Origin: Isoetes taiwanensis
Taxonomy: Eukaryota; Streptophyta; Lycopodiopsida; Isoetales; Isoetaceae
DNA: 64,000 nucleotides
Direction: 5' to 3'
NCBI GenBank assembly: GCA_021234155.1
Contig: JAJEKV010000032.1
Location: forward strand, 3,911,835-3,975,834
Positions 1 to 11,192 of this stretch are shown in pieces (within the stretch, counting starts at the first letter, position 1; every line of letters begins with the position of its first letter). Under the pieces are notes generated by a model, which saw only the letters and a list, made by a program, of their open reading frames with translations, ran no database searches and had not been told where the DNA came from. Made by a program: the position numbers and the translations under genes.

Positions 1-528
1 TCGAACAATCTTATCCAAAGCCACAGATCTTACCCTCGGGAGCTAACATCGCAGATCTTTGTATACACATGAGTGCTACAAAATCCGACTTGGCAATAGT
101 GATCCCACCGCCATGGACAACTTGCTACCCTTCCACCAATTGAGGTGTTTACGCAACCCCCGCAGAAAATCTCATCCCACACCCTCCCCATGGAAACATC
201 CCTCCAAAGGGAATACCCAATGACTTAGTACACACATTACCCGGAAGCACCTTCCAGGGAATAGAGCCAAACAAGGGGGGGGAGGCGGAGTCATTTGGGC
301 CCATAATGCAGAGCATTTACCCCAATTCAGAAGAATGCCTGAGGCCAAGGAGAAAGTATCCAGCAAACCCTTCACATTCCGCAAATTCCTCTCTTCTGCC
401 ACCAAGAAGAGGAAAGTGTCATCGGCGAACTGGTTAATAATCTGCTGACTACCATCCTGCATCCGAAGCCCATCCACCACCCCTCCTCCACTGCATTGTT
501 TGGCATTATATAATTTGTTTTTGTTCAT
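1..528 (-). pseudogene. LINE reverse transcriptase fragment
   Basis: Read on the minus strand from 528 downward, this is part of a non-LTR retrotransposon reverse transcriptase. It would copy the element's RNA at the insertion site. The visible landmark is FADDTFLF, the catalytic F/Y-x-DD box of LINE polymerases, at about 390-410. It follows a stretch ending in QQIINQ and is followed by the usual helical segment and NWGKCSALW. The frame then breaks inside a run of G/C near 276-285. Pieces such as SLGIPFGG and, lower down, LNWWKGSKLSMA continue in other frames and fit the region after the RT palm. No 5' or 3' end of the element is seen. It is certainly non-functional. The family assignment rests on motif recognition only. 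Confidence 0.75.
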
Positions 529-3160
529 CTATTTCTAACTTGCACTTGATTTCTCTATTTCTAGCTTGCAACAGGTTATTGGTAGCATCAGCTCGAGAAT
601 CTGTGCCGTAGCATTTTATAATGCGAGAATAGAGCTTATGATAATTTCTACCGCTGTTGAAGCACTATCTGATGGAAAACATGTCTGAGGTAATTGAATT
701 CTTTTACTATTCAATAGTTTGTCCATCCCCAGCTATGATCAAGTTGCATCTAATTGCATGAATGATTGGGTATGCTAATTTAAATTTATAGAAGTCTTTG
801 GCATTAAGTTTGTGTGAAGCCAGATATGTGCAAAGAGTAAACATGTCGCATCATATCCGATTTTCTCTGCAAATAGTAAACAGGCCCCAGTTAGAGGTCG
901 AGTTTGTGTGTGGCGTTCTTCCCCCAATCCTTCATAAACCTATTTTTATAAGTATCTGATCATCGTATCTGTTTTCTATATTCAATCAAGAGTGGAACAT
1001 TGTTTGCAGAATGTGGAGAACCGTGGAATTGAATATAATATTACTACTGAAAAGTATGGAAATTTTGCTTTATATTTTTCTCATTTGCAAGGTGTCATAT
1101 TTAGGCTAACCATCTTTGAACAGATCTAAAGAAAGTCACATAGGTTGGAATACATTTCTTTGGAGAGTTCATATGCGTTTGATGCGCCTGTGAGGGTGTC
1201 GGATAACGAATTTGCATTGGCATTCTTAAGGTAATTGCTAAATGCTCTCATTCTTAGTTATGGATGGATCACATGCGAGGGGATTAGAATCTTTGCATCG
1301 TCATATCTGCGGCCTTACGCGGGCACCAAAAAAAACAACATTCTTCTTTGTCTGCTTATATCGCATTCTTGTGAATTTTGAACATGTGCCTTTTCGAATA
1401 TTTCGGACAATACCGGAGAACACATACATGAGAAACATAGCTTTAAATAACGCAGCCTGCCGGACACCACGGGTCTCGTAAAACAAATATGCTCGTGGTA
1501 CCGGAAAAAACAATTTGTGTGCATGCATACAATAAGCAAAATGCCATAGAGTCCGGGTCCATACGCTGTGATGGACTTGAGGTAACGTTCCTACATTCTC
1601 GTTGTTCGAAATTAGCCTTTAAATTAGAAGCCATCCGACATTAAAAGGAAGAGAAATAGCCTGAAAAGACATACTTGATTGAACTGTAGAGCCTTCAGGG
1701 CAGTAATGGCAGAATAAGCACATGACAATAAAATTAACCTGGATCTATATCTTTGCATAAAAGTTTAAAAGTCACTATAGTAGCTGGAAAAGAGTTGGAT
1801 AATGGAACCCTTTGTTATAAAATATATAATGGAATTGCAGTTTAAGCAGGCTATCATGAAGCAACTTACAAATCATGAATGAGAGGCCTTTGGGGCAGAG
1901 AAAACCATGGGAGCATGGTCTTACGTGTAAAGAAAGAACTGTGGCCGTGCTGCGATCTTAAGTTGATAGTTGCAAGTTATTGGAGTAGCCATATTCCTCT
2001 TATTGTATAAATTGGTCAAGGCAGTATGAATGCAGACCAAGTAAAATGCAAAAAATGTGAGTGCTTGTGACATTAGAGACGTCAGCTTCAATAATATGAG
2101 AAGGTATAAAGTATAAAGGCTTTGGTTTGCAGTGCAATGATTATGTGGGGACCACCAATATGGTATCATGCCTAAAACCACGACTAAAAAGAGAAAAGTG
2201 ATAGAAGGAAATATCGATAGTCATGCACTATGAACTAGGAGTAACATGTGAACTTTTTGCTACTCAAGGTTGTCAAGTCACAAATGAATTTCTCCACATG
2301 TCAATCCATATTGTCGATAAAATCATATTCTATTCTATTCTATTCTATTCTATATACTCAAGATACTTCGTAGAAAATGAATGTCATATAGTTTGGTAGT
2401 TCTTTTGCGTATTTTATATCATTTTTGACATGCATAGAGAGTTAAAAGTTGTTTATTAAAGCTACAAGTTTTCGTGACAACGTTACTCCTCATTATACCA
2501 AACAAGCGCAGCCTTGGTGCAAAGCTTATGGATTGGGGGTGGCTGCAAGCAACTCCATTGGGACGCAATCCTTCTATCGAAATCTATTGCTGCTGTGTTC
2601 TGAGAAATCGTAGACCATTCTGTCAGGTTTTGCATTGGCTGAAGGTATCAAAACTAGTGGCCTCTCAAAATGGGTCGGTCAGAATTTTTACTTCTTGAAG
2701 TCAGCTTGGTAACATAGGTTTACTTCAAATATTGCCGCAGCAACTATTTTTCTTCAACTTCTAGCAGATGGTGCTTTGTCAATACATGGCCAATATCAAA
2801 TCCACCAAATGCAATATGTTGCAGGATGCTTGAAGGTCATATACACTTAGTAATTCAGCTGAAATATTTTGGACTTGCTACACTTTCAATTTTGGTGCCT
2901 AGAGTTCCACACGTTCTTTCTTTTGCTTCCTTCAATAATGTTGGGTTGCTTATATTGTTATGGTAGTGCCTTTAATTTGCATTTTCTATAGATATATGCA
3001 TTTTAAAAAATGCTCTATCATCTCCATACGGTAGACATGCTTATTAAGTCTTGAATTTAAATTGCATGTGTTCTTTGAATTTGGGAATATAGACATTTCT
3101 AGAAAGCAAGCCATCCCCTCTGGGAACTACTAACACCATTGTTGACATGTAGAAATAACG
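529..3160. other. gene-free stretch, no recognised coding content
   Basis: AT-rich DNA in which I find no coding region I can support. Short open frames at 1242-1634 overlap one another on both strands and have no recognisable motif. A pentanucleotide array lies at 2326-2350. The sequence could be old transposon debris or intergenic spacer. Confidence 0.6.
2326..2350. repeat. (TATTC)5 microsatellite
   Basis: Five consecutive perfect TATTC units, followed by TATATA. Confidence 0.95.
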
Positions 3161-3233
3161 TTGAGGAGAATGACATCGAATATAGCAAACTACCTATGTT
3201 ATGGAGCTGTCTATGCTAGATGCAAAACTTCTT

Positions 3234-3522
3234 TTTTGTGCGAACAGGTATTATCATCCACTTCTCTATTGACCTTTCCCATTGTTTTAACACCCTTTCT
3301 TTTGTCTTGCGGAATTGTTTTATTGACCTTTCCCATTGTTTTAACACCCTTTCTTTTGTCTTGCGGAATTGTTTTGTTTCCAGCCAGCAAATACATGATT
3401 CATTTTCAAGCCAGCTGGACTTGTGGATCTGTCATTTTAGTTAGATTCAAAAAGCATATTTGCGGTGTAGAAAATAATATAAAATGCTATTTTTTTGAAG
3501 CAAACATACTTAATGCAATTGC
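3234..3522. repeat. repeat X, copy 1 (split from its ndhB partner by a LINE)
   Basis: About 289 bp that recur almost unchanged at 5148-5438. Both copies contain a tandem pair of a 54-bp unit, here at 3268-3321 and 3322-3375. Because 54 is a multiple of three, the pair gives an 18-residue peptide repeat (core RKGVKTMGKVN) in one minus-strand frame; I do not take this as a gene. In the second copy X runs directly into the ndhB block. Here it is interrupted at about 3522 by a LINE tail. Confidence 0.9.
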
Positions 3523-4420
3523 CAAGCGAGGTGGAGGAGAGCAGGTATTATTTCTATTGAACAGTGGTATTTTGGTATTGACATTGCTCCTTGGCAATGG
3601 TTTCAGGAGACATATGGATTGTTGGATAAAGATATCAGTATATGGGCTTATGTAGCAAGCGCTCTTCCTCTAATTAAGAAGGTGGGTAACAAGAGATGCT
3701 GGAACTTTGTTCAAGGTATTAAAGAAGGCAAGAAGTTAGTCAGTTCATGCTATAGATTGTTTACCTCCTCAAATACTTTATCACCTTCTCGAAAATGGCA
3801 CTTACAGACTTTGCCTTCTCAATGGCAATCCATCTGGAACCTTGTTTGGTCTAAATATAATCCTCCAAAGGTAAATGTTCTACTTTGGCAGGTGATTCAT
3901 CGCTCTTTGAGAGTTAATGAGATGGTTCATCGCTTTAAGCTGGGAGTAAGCCCACTTTGCCCAATGTGTGAGCGGTGCATTGAAACATTGGAGCACTGTT
4001 TATATTTGTGTGCAGAGCTGAGTAGTCTTAGGTCCTGGCTGCATTCTCTTTTTGGAGTATCTTTGGATAGTCAGCACTTTCTTTTGGGTATTTATTCAAA
4101 TCAGTGGACTGCTTCTAAAAGGATTGCATTTCACATGGCAAAGTCTTGGCTAATATGGAGTGTATGGAAGCGAAGGCGAAGAAAGGTCTTTTATGATAAG
4201 CGTATTTCTTCTCAGGTGGTGCTTCAAGAAATTCGTAAGAAGTTGTATAATTGCTTTCAGATCTCCAATTGGCCTGATCGTATTAAAATTCCAATATGGA
4301 GTGATCATCTAAAAGTGATTGATGCTTCTGGGACATTTCTTACTTCTGGAAGTACTTTGTAATATTTTGAGTGTATAATATGAAGTAAATCACGTTCTTC
4401 AAAAAAAAATATATATATAT
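3523..4420 (+). mobile_element. 5'-truncated LINE insertion with A-rich tail
   Basis: The inserted segment separates repeat X (ends 3522) from the ndhB block (starts about 4421). At 5438-5444 the paralogous copy joins the same two sequences with no insert, so it works as an empty site. The insert ends in a run of A followed by TA repeats at about 4401-4420, as expected of target-primed reverse transcription, and it encodes the C-terminal part of a LINE polyprotein. I could not see a clear target-site duplication next to the tail. Confidence 0.8.
3619..4362 (+). pseudogene. LINE ORF2 C-terminus with zf-RVT zinc-binding domain
   Basis: The open frame runs to a TAA at 4360-4362 and covers roughly the last 245 residues of a plant LINE polyprotein. 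Visible features are the WNLVWSKYNPPKVNVLLWQV segment and a C-x2-C...H-x3-C pattern (CPMCERCIETLEHCLYLC), together typical of the zf-RVT domain that follows the RNase H/RT part in plant LINEs. The 3' end and A-rich tail follow about 40 bp after the stop. The catalytic RT region is absent, so this is a dead, 5'-truncated copy. The open frame also extends upstream toward 3605 without a clear start. Confidence 0.8.
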
Positions 4421-5063
4421 AATAGTATGAATTCACATGTGGCGTGCACCAAATTATCTTTTATGTGTTCCGAAAAAACCTGATGACGGGGGAAAACCTC
4501 CCAGAGGTAATGAACATGGAGTGAAAGAAAGAGCTAGCAAGGGATCTTTTATATATAATCCGGCATAATCTCGAATGTTATCTGTTCCCGTACGTGAACC
4601 AAATAATATGATGCAAGCAAAAGTTCCTAAACTCATAAAGATATAAAACAGTGTGTAAGTTAACATGCTTGCATATCCGTTTGAGTTTCCAGCAATTATT
4701 CCAATCATAAGATATCCAATTTGACTTATTGGAGAATATGCAAGCATGCGTTTCATGCTCGTTTGAGTGATCGCAATCAAATTGCCTAATATCATACTAA
4801 GAATAGCTAATATCTCTAAAAGGAAATGCCATTCATTCGATGAGAAGGAAAAAATAATATTGAAGATTCGAGTAGCTAAAGCTAGAGCGGCTACTTTCGA
4901 AGCAGCAGAAAGAAGAGCAACAACTGGGGTTGGGGAGTCAGAGTCGAAAAAAGGATCATTATTCACTCTTTCCTCTCATTCAGAACCGTGCATGAGACTC
5001 TCATTTCACACGGCTCCTAAGTAATAAAAAAGGAATTATGTTTTTTTTACTTATTACCCTCCT
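4421..5063 (-). pseudogene. ndhB: nuclear copy 1 of plastid ndhB (intron 3' end plus exon 2 start)
   Basis: On the minus strand this reads the end of the ndhB group II intron and then about 165 codons of exon 2, starting around [17 protein letters not shown] at 4930-4960. NdhB is a membrane subunit of the chloroplast NADH dehydrogenase-like complex. The fragment stops in the middle of the gene near 4454 with an unrelated tail (GTHKR). Several positions that are Leu in seed-plant NdhB are Pro or Ser here (for example [17 protein letters not shown]), as expected of unedited plastid DNA from a fern or other heavily editing plant. No exon 1 is present and the flanks are nuclear repeat, so this is a transferred plastid fragment and not a working gene. 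Confidence 0.88.
4983..5016 (-). other. group II intron domain V relic (ndhB intron), copy 1
   Basis: Exactly 34 nt which, on the minus strand, start GAGCCGTGTGAAATGAGAGT and close with CATGCACGGTTC. This forms the strong hairpin of group II intron domain V. It sits just before the ndhB exon 2 codons, where domain V belongs. Confidence 0.85.
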
Positions 5064-5147
5064 CGCGTATGTATAAGATGTAATAATTTATAGATTTGTA
5101 CAAAGAATTACTAATCTTAAACTTTTCGAGGAATCCTTTATCGATGG

Positions 5148-5438
5148 TTTTGTGCGAACAGGTATTATCATCCACTTCTCTATTGACCTTTCCCATTGTT
5201 TTAACACCCTTTCTTTTGTCTTGCGGAATTGTTTTATTGACCTTTCCCATTGTTTTAACACCCTTTCTTTTGTCTTGCGGAATTGTTTTGTTTCCACCCA
5301 GCAAATACATGAAATTCATTTTCAAGCCAGCTGGACTTGTGGATCTGTCATTTTAGTTAGATTCAAAAAGCATATTTGCAGTGTAGAAAATAATATAAAA
5401 TGCTATTTTTTTGAAGCAAACATACTTAATGCAATTGC
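5148..5438. repeat. repeat X, copy 2
   Basis: Second copy of the 3234-3522 repeat, with the same 54-bp tandem pair at 5182-5235 and 5236-5289. It continues without interruption into the second ndhB block, so it shows the arrangement before the LINE inserted in copy 1. Confidence 0.9.
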
Positions 5439-5443
5439 AATAT

Positions 5444-6083
5444 AATAGTATGAATGCACATGTGGCGTGCACCAAATTATCTTTTATGTGTTCCGAAAAA
5501 AAAACCTAATGGGAAAAACCTCCCGGAGGTAATGAACATGGAGTGAAAGAAAGAGCTAGCAAAGGGATCTTTTATATATAATCCGGCATAATCTCGAATG
5601 TTATCTCTGTTCGTCGTGAACCAAATAATATGATGCAAGCAAAAGTTCCTAAACTCATAAAGATATAAAACAGTATGTAAGTTAACATGCTTGCATATCC
5701 GTTTGAGTTTCCAGCAATTATTCCAATCATAAGATATCCAATTTGACTTATTGGAGAATATGCAAGCATGCGTTTCATGCTCGTTTGAGTGATCGCAATC
5801 AAATTGCCTAATATCATACTAAGAATAGCTAATATCTCTAAAAGGAAATGCCATTCATTCGATGAGAAGGAAAAAATAATATTGAAGATTCGAGTAGCTA
5901 AAGCTAGAGCGGCTACTTTCGAAGCAGCAGAAAGAAGAGCAACAACTGGGGTTGGGGAGTCAGAGTCGAAAAAAGGATCATTATTCACTCTTTCCTCTCA
6001 TTCAGAACCGTGCATGAGACTCTCATTTCACACGGCTCCTAAGTAATAAAAAAGGAATTATGTTTTTTTTACTTATTACCCTC
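5444..6083 (-). pseudogene. ndhB: nuclear copy 2 of plastid ndhB
   Basis: Near-identical to the 4421-5063 block: the same intron 3' end with domain V (6005-6038), the same exon 2 codons and the same inner truncation point. A small difference near 5608-5615 shifts the frame after CIILFGSR, so the C-terminal codons seen in copy 1 are lost. The block is cut at 6083 by the copia LTR; in copy 1 the corresponding sequence continues beyond TTACCCTC. The strong similarity of the two copies implies one plastid-to-nucleus transfer followed by duplication together with repeat X. Confidence 0.88.
6005..6038 (-). other. group II intron domain V relic (ndhB intron), copy 2
   Basis: The same 34-nt domain V sequence as at 4983-5016, in the duplicated ndhB block. 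Confidence 0.85.
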
Positions 6084-6875
6084 TGTTACAATCACACAAG
6101 CTGTCCTTCAAGAGTTAATCCTAGCAAAGATGTCACTACCTCATCTTTAGACTTCAAATTTCATTAAATGAAGTAGAGTCAACATTTGGTTATGATGTAG
6201 CAAGGCAAATACAATTCATTAAGGTAAGATCATGCAAGCTAGAAACTTCTCCTCACTAGCAAGAAAGCCACAATTTGGTCTCTAATTTCTTGCTTTACAA
6301 TTTAGCTTATGCATTCAATCTTCACCTAGACAATATGCCATTAAATTCATGATAAAACCATAGAAAATCATTTAGGCGACCTTTGTAGCAATGGTCTTCT
6401 TTGTAGCTTAAATATTGGGCCCCTTTGATATCTTTAACTGCAGCGAACACTTCCGGAACACTTCCGGATTACCCCTTTGCCTTGCTATCTCTACGTCAAG
6501 CTATGCCCATTGTCCTTTTAAGAGCTCAATCCGGCGGTTACGGCCACGAGATCAACTTTCTAACTCTGTTATTTTCAGCTTCAGGAATTATCCCACATGC
6601 ATCGTTCATGAATATCAACTTTTCCATTTCCGAACCATTAAACCATTAACTCAACACTTAATATTTCAATGGTTATGGTTCATATTTCTTAATGCCATTT
6701 AACCTAGGCTTATCCCTGTTATGGAACCATTAGCTATAACAACTTCGCCTGCACTTAGATCTCAAACCTTAACTCTGCTCAATCTATATTCCATGCACGC
6801 TCCTGACCTGCTTAAGAAACAATCTAGTTAGATATGTGATTTTGCTCAAACATGACATGACTGTTTATTTCAACA
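6084..6875 (-). repeat. copia 3' LTR, complete (792 bp)
   Basis: Starts TGTTACA and ends TTTCAACA on the plus strand, giving the TGTTG...TAACA termini expected of an LTR. The inner end abuts a polypurine tract. Positions 6084-6342 match 11193-11451 at the other end of the element. Confidence 0.9.
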
Positions 6876-6885
6876 CTTCCCCTTC
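6876..6885 (-). other. copia polypurine tract
   Basis: On the minus strand GAAGGGGAAG immediately precedes TGTTG of the 3' LTR. This is the usual primer site for plus-strand synthesis and fixes the inner LTR boundary. Confidence 0.85.
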
Positions 6886-8400
6886 ATGGCATGTTTGCAA
6901 CTGTATCTTCTGTTTCAGTATGCACAATTTGTTTCCTGATCTCAACAAATCTTTTCTCTGGTAGAACTTTGGTGAGAATATCTGCTATTTGTTTACTGGT
7001 GTTAATGTAGCTCATCTTAATCACACCTTTACTAACAGCATCCCTAATAAAATGCATCTCCAGCTCTATATGCTTTGACCTTTCATGCATTACAGGGTTT
7101 TTTGCCATAGCTATACAACTGGTGCTGTCACATAGCATTTCAGTAGAGTTTGGCTGATCAATGCCAAGTTCTAATATCAGTCTTCTTTCCCAAATTAATT
7201 CCTTGGCACATAATGTAGCTGAAGCATACTCAGCTTCTGCCGTAGACAATGCTATAGATGTTTGCTTTTTGCATTTCCATGCAATAGGACCTCCTCCTAG
7301 CATCATAAGATAACCAGAAGTGGACTTCCTTACATCTAAGTCTCCTGCCCAGTCTGCATCACAATAGGCAGTTAGTGTCAAATCCTGTGAAGTATAAGCT
7401 ACTCCCATATCTATGGTACCTTTCAAATACCTTAATACTCTCTTTGCAGCTGTCCAATGGCCTTTCCCTGGATTACCATTATATCTACTAAGCATGTTCA
7501 CACTATGAGCCACATACGGTCTTATGCGGTTGGCAAGATATGCCAAAGCTTGACCCGGTCAATGATCTATATGGAATTTTCTCCATTACTTTTCTTTCTT
7601 CATCATTTTTTGGACACATATCAAGAGACAACTTACACCCTGGCATAGATGGAGTTTTACTGATATTGCATTCTTTCATCTTGAACTTTTCAAGCATACC
7701 TCTTATTTGTTCTTTACGAGTCGACCAAAATAACACCTTTGTCCCTGTTCCTTGACATTTCAATTCCCAAAAATTTTGTAAGCTCACCAAGATCGACATT
7801 TCAAACTGTTTTTTTAATAATCTTTTTACGGATCAGCAAACATTGGTTCCTTTGCCACCATAATGTTATCATCAACATATAATGCAATTATGCACCAGCC
7901 ATCTTTGCATTCAAATTTGTACAAATTTCCATCATTTAATAATTTAATAAACCCTTGCTCTGTCAAGAAAGCATCCATGCATTTGTACCATTCCCTAGGC
8001 GATTGCCTCAAGCCATAAACTGCTCTTTTTAATTTCCACACCTTATCTTCCCCTTGCTCAAATCACGGTGCACGCTTCATGAAAATCTCTTCATCTAGCT
8101 TTGCATTGAGGAAAGCAGTCTTAACATCCATGTGGTGTATCTCCAAGTTACATGCATTTGCCAGAGCAAGCAACATCCTGACACTATTCAATTTAACCAG
8201 AGGAGAGAATGTTTCATCAAAATCTTGTCCCCTTTTTTTGTGAAAAGCCCTGAGCTACTAGTCTTGCCTTGTACGGGTGACTTTCCATCTGCTCCGTTTT
8301 TTATTCGAATATCCATTTATTACCAACAATGTTCTTACCCTACGGTTTCTCAACAACCTCAAAAGTGTCGGTTCTTATAAAGGAGTCCATTTCTTCTTTC
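6884..8400 (-). pseudogene. copia reverse transcriptase and RNase H, frameshifted
   Basis: Minus-strand continuation of the copia polyprotein below 8571, broken into several frames. In order: MDVKTAFLN of the RT N-terminal part (about 8100-8140), AVYGLRQSPREWYK and the catalytic YVDDNIMV (7826-8041), the RT thumb/connection (7503-7799), and RNase H with YCDADWAGD, TSGY and STAEAEY (6884-7546). These enzymes would copy the element RNA into DNA inside the virus-like particle. At least three frameshifts or stops separate the pieces, so no active polymerase can be made as sequenced, although the motifs themselves are well kept. Confidence 0.9.
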
Positions 8401-8570
8401 ATTGCATCTAGCCATAGTTTTTTCTTGAAACTAAGACTTCCTCAAAGAGTGCTTGGTACCGGGACTTAAATGCATTAAAATTTCAAATATATCATTTACC
8501 TCATGTCGTTCTTCACGAAATCTTTTGCTCTTCCCGGCATCATCTCGACCATGAGTTGCGGTGTCAATTC

Positions 8571-11159
8571 TTAATTACGTTTTCGGTCTTTACGCTTGGT
8601 CGGTCTTCTCTTCCTTAGGGCGCTTGCGAGTTGCAACCTCCTTTGTTCTTCACTGCCGGGTCTTTCTTCAACAGCCCCTGAGGTTTCCTCAAATCCTTCT
8701 TGCAGGTCTGCATTCATATCAGCTCCAGCTTCTTCATCATCTGTATCTGTATACACTTCAACATCTTTGTCAGCAATTTCAGATTTCATATTGTACTCCT
8801 TCAATGAAGTATCATCAGTTTGTGTTGCATTGGAGCTAGCCAATGGTTTATAGACCTGATTTTCATCAAAGTTAACATCCCTACTTATTATAACTCTTCT
8901 TGCTTTAGGATCATACAACCTATAAGCTTTAGAATGATCATCATATCCCACAAGATATGTAATCAATGCCCTGTCATCCAGCTTTCTTCTTTTTTCTTTT
9001 GGAATATGTACAAATGCCAAGCAACCATAGACTTTCAAATCATCATAGCTCGGCTTGCTTCCAGACCATAGCATATTAGGAATCCCTCCTTGTATACTGA
9101 GAGATGGTAATCTATTCTGTACATTCACAGCAGTATGAACTGCTTCTTCCCACAAAAAGTTTGGTAGCCCTGTTGATTTTAACATGCTTCTAACTGCATT
9201 TAAAATTGTTCTATTCTTCCTCTCGGCTACACCATTCTGCTGAGGAGAATATCTACAAGTAAGCTGTCTTTTGATGCCTTTGTTCTTGCAAAACACCTTA
9301 AATTCTCCTGACATGAATTCCCCTCCTCGGTCAGATCTTATGCATTTAATTTTCCTTCCTGTCTCAGTTTCTACCTCATTTGTGAACTGCCTAAATTTGT
9401 CAAATGCTGCATCCTTTGTTTTTATACAATATACTTTAGTTCTCCTACTAAAGTCATCTATTAATGTCATAAAATATCTTTTTCCACTTAGGCTAGTAAC
9501 ATTGAGAGGTCCACACAAATCTGTGTGTATCAGATCCAGGATTCCTTTTGCCCTCTTCTTTGTTTTTTTAAAAGGCAATCTACTATGTTTTCCAAGCATA
9601 CACCCTGCACATACTTGTTGTGATGTTTGATCAGAACTTGCTTTGATATATCCCTTTTTGTTTAGCAACTCTATTGTATTTGAGTTTACATGACATAACC
9701 TCTCATGCCAAGTTTTAATGGATGGACTAGTCAGCAAATTAACACAAGAGAAATGATGTCTGCTCAATCCATATAAATTGCCAACTCGTTTCCCAATAAA
9801 CATTTTCTTATTTCCCAAGAAAATATTACAATAAAGTCTTTCAAAAACAACTTTATACCCTAGATCTACAAGTTGACAAACTGAAATAAGATTTCTGATC
9901 AATCCAGGTATGCACAACACATTTCTTAATTTCACAGCTTTTCCCTCCAAGTCAAATATTTCTAAAACACCAACATTCTTGATTTCCTTTAAATCTCCAT
10001 TTCCAAACTGTACATGTCCTTTTTCTCTTCTTTGACAATTCTTTAAGATGCTTGAACTCCCTGTTACTGATCTCTCAGCTCCTGAATCTAAGATAAGCAA
10101 GTCAGTATTCATTCTTTCCCCTATCTTAGAATTAGACATATTTACCTCAATGTCCTCATCTTGCTCATCTTCTTCTTGACTTGCCTCCTTTGCAATATTT
10201 AGACTTGGTTTGGATTTGTACCCTCCATGTTTTTTTCCTTCAAACTTTTTTCCTTTCCCCCTTTTTGGGCTTGAACAATTTATTGCTATATGGCCCTTTC
10301 CCTCACAATTGTAGCAGATTATTTCTTTACCCAGCTTGGGACAGTTTATTTTTAGATGCCCATAACTATTACAATTATAGCATGGACCAATTTGCTTTTT
10401 ATCCAAATTTTTCTTCCCTTTCTTCTGCTTTACAAACATAACCTCTGAATCCTCATCATCATCACCTTTTGTTTGTTCAAATTCTGTTCTTATCATTCTA
10501 ATAGCATGTTCCTTTGTTCTTGCCACATTCCTTAATAAAGTAGCCAACTGGGTATTATGAGAGACAGTTCTAGAGATGGCTAGCAGCTGGTAGTCTTCAG
10601 ACAGAACTACTCCAGCACCCTCTAAATCTGCTATTATTGACTCAAATTTTTCCAAAAACTCAGCAATGTTATCTTTCTCATATAATTTGAGCCTCCTTAA
10701 TTGTTTCTCTAACACATCTATTTGTGATGATGATTTCTGCTCATAATTATCTAGCATGAACTTCCACATATCAGCAGGAGACTTACCTCTAAGTTTCAGC
10801 TTGATCACCGTTCCTACTTTGTTACATATTATGGACTGAGCCTCCATAATCCTTGCCTTCTCATCCATGCTAATCACTGCTGTACCTCTACTGCTTTGTG
10901 ATAGGGCGATACTTGCGATACCGATTCGCGACACCTTGACTTCCTCCTCCTTCAAGCGAGAGCTTGAAGGCGTCTTTGGCACTTGAACTTTCTTTGCACT
11001 AGTTACAGTCTTTGTACTAACAACATTGGGGTCAATCAAATACCATAATTTTTCATACTCAAGTACCTCTCTCACACTTTGTTTCCAAACTTGAAAACCT
11101 GTTTCACCTTTAAATACCTCTATGGAGTTCAAGAGATTGGCTCCAAACCTTGTAGACAT
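8571..11159 (-). CDS. copia gag-protease-integrase open frame (862 aa)
   Basis: A single long frame that starts 20 bp inside the primer binding site, the usual position for copia. Residues about 1-250 are the Gag (UBN2-type) domain. Two zinc knuckles follow, CYNCNSYGHLKINC at about 259 and CYNCEGKGHIAINC at about 280. The aspartic protease motif LILDSGAERSV is near 356. The pre-integrase zinc motif follows (H...H, CAGCML), and then the integrase core with HTDLCGP (about 544), SDRGGEF (about 607) and the Glu of GVAERKN (about 644). The frame ends near the integrase C-terminus with a basic KRRPTKRKDRKRN tail, before RT. In intact elements RT continues in frame, so the stop at 8571 is probably a mutation or sequence error. 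Confidence 0.93.
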   Translation of the reverse strand: MSTRFGANLLNSIEVFKGETGFQVWKQSVREVLEYEKLWYLIDPNVVSTKTVTSAKKVQVPKTPSSSRLKEEEVKVSRIGIASIALSQSSRGTAVISMDEKARIMEAQSIICNKVGTVIKLKLRGKSPADMWKFMLDNYEQKSSSQIDVLEKQLRRLKLYEKDNIAEFLEKFESIIADLEGAGVVLSEDYQLLAISRTVSHNTQLATLLRNVARTKEHAIRMIRTEFEQTKGDDDEDSEVMFVKQKKGKKNLDKKQIGPCYNCNSYGHLKINCPKLGKEIICYNCEGKGHIAINCSSPKRGKGKKFEGKKHGGYKSKPSLNIAKEASQEEDEQDEDIEVNMSNSKIGERMNTDLLILDSGAERSVTGSSSILKNCQRREKGHVQFGNGDLKEIKNVGVLEIFDLEGKAVKLRNVLCIPGLIRNLISVCQLVDLGYKVVFERLYCNIFLGNKKMFIGKRVGNLYGLSRHHFSCVNLLTSPSIKTWHERLCHVNSNTIELLNKKGYIKASSDQTSQQVCAGCMLGKHSRLPFKKTKKRAKGILDLIHTDLCGPLNVTSLSGKRYFMTLIDDFSRRTKVYCIKTKDAAFDKFRQFTNEVETETGRKIKCIRSDRGGEFMSGEFKVFCKNKGIKRQLTCRYSPQQNGVAERKNRTILNAVRSMLKSTGLPNFLWEEAVHTAVNVQNRLPSLSIQGGIPNMLWSGSKPSYDDLKVYGCLAFVHIPKEKRRKLDDRALITYLVGYDDHSKAYRLYDPKARRVIISRDVNFDENQVYKPLASSNATQTDDTSLKEYNMKSEIADKDVEVYTDTDDEEAGADMNADLQEGFEETSGAVEERPGSEEQRRLQLASALRKRRPTKRKDRKRN

Positions 11160-11178
11160 CCTGCTCTTGGATTAGATA

Positions 11179-11190
11179 GCTCTGATACCA
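11179..11190 (-). other. copia primer binding site (initiator tRNA-Met type)
   Basis: Minus-strand TGGTATCAGAGC lies two bases inside the 5' LTR end (…TGTAACA). This is the standard plant copia site complementary to the 3' end of initiator tRNA-Met. Confidence 0.93.
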
Positions 11191-11192
11191 AA

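Noticed and set aside
1242-1634. Several overlapping open frames on both strands
   Set aside because: They overlap in antisense and have no motif, splice or start context favouring one of them.
3211-3396. Repeated peptide RKGVKTMGKVN as a possible small protein
   Set aside because: It arises from a 54-bp tandem repeat that happens to be a multiple of three. The frame has no conserved start or neighbours.
4454-5988. ndhB as a functional gene or as evidence that the window is plastid DNA
   Set aside because: Exon 1 and most of exon 2 are missing, the flanks are nuclear repeats and retrotransposons, and the fragment is duplicated.
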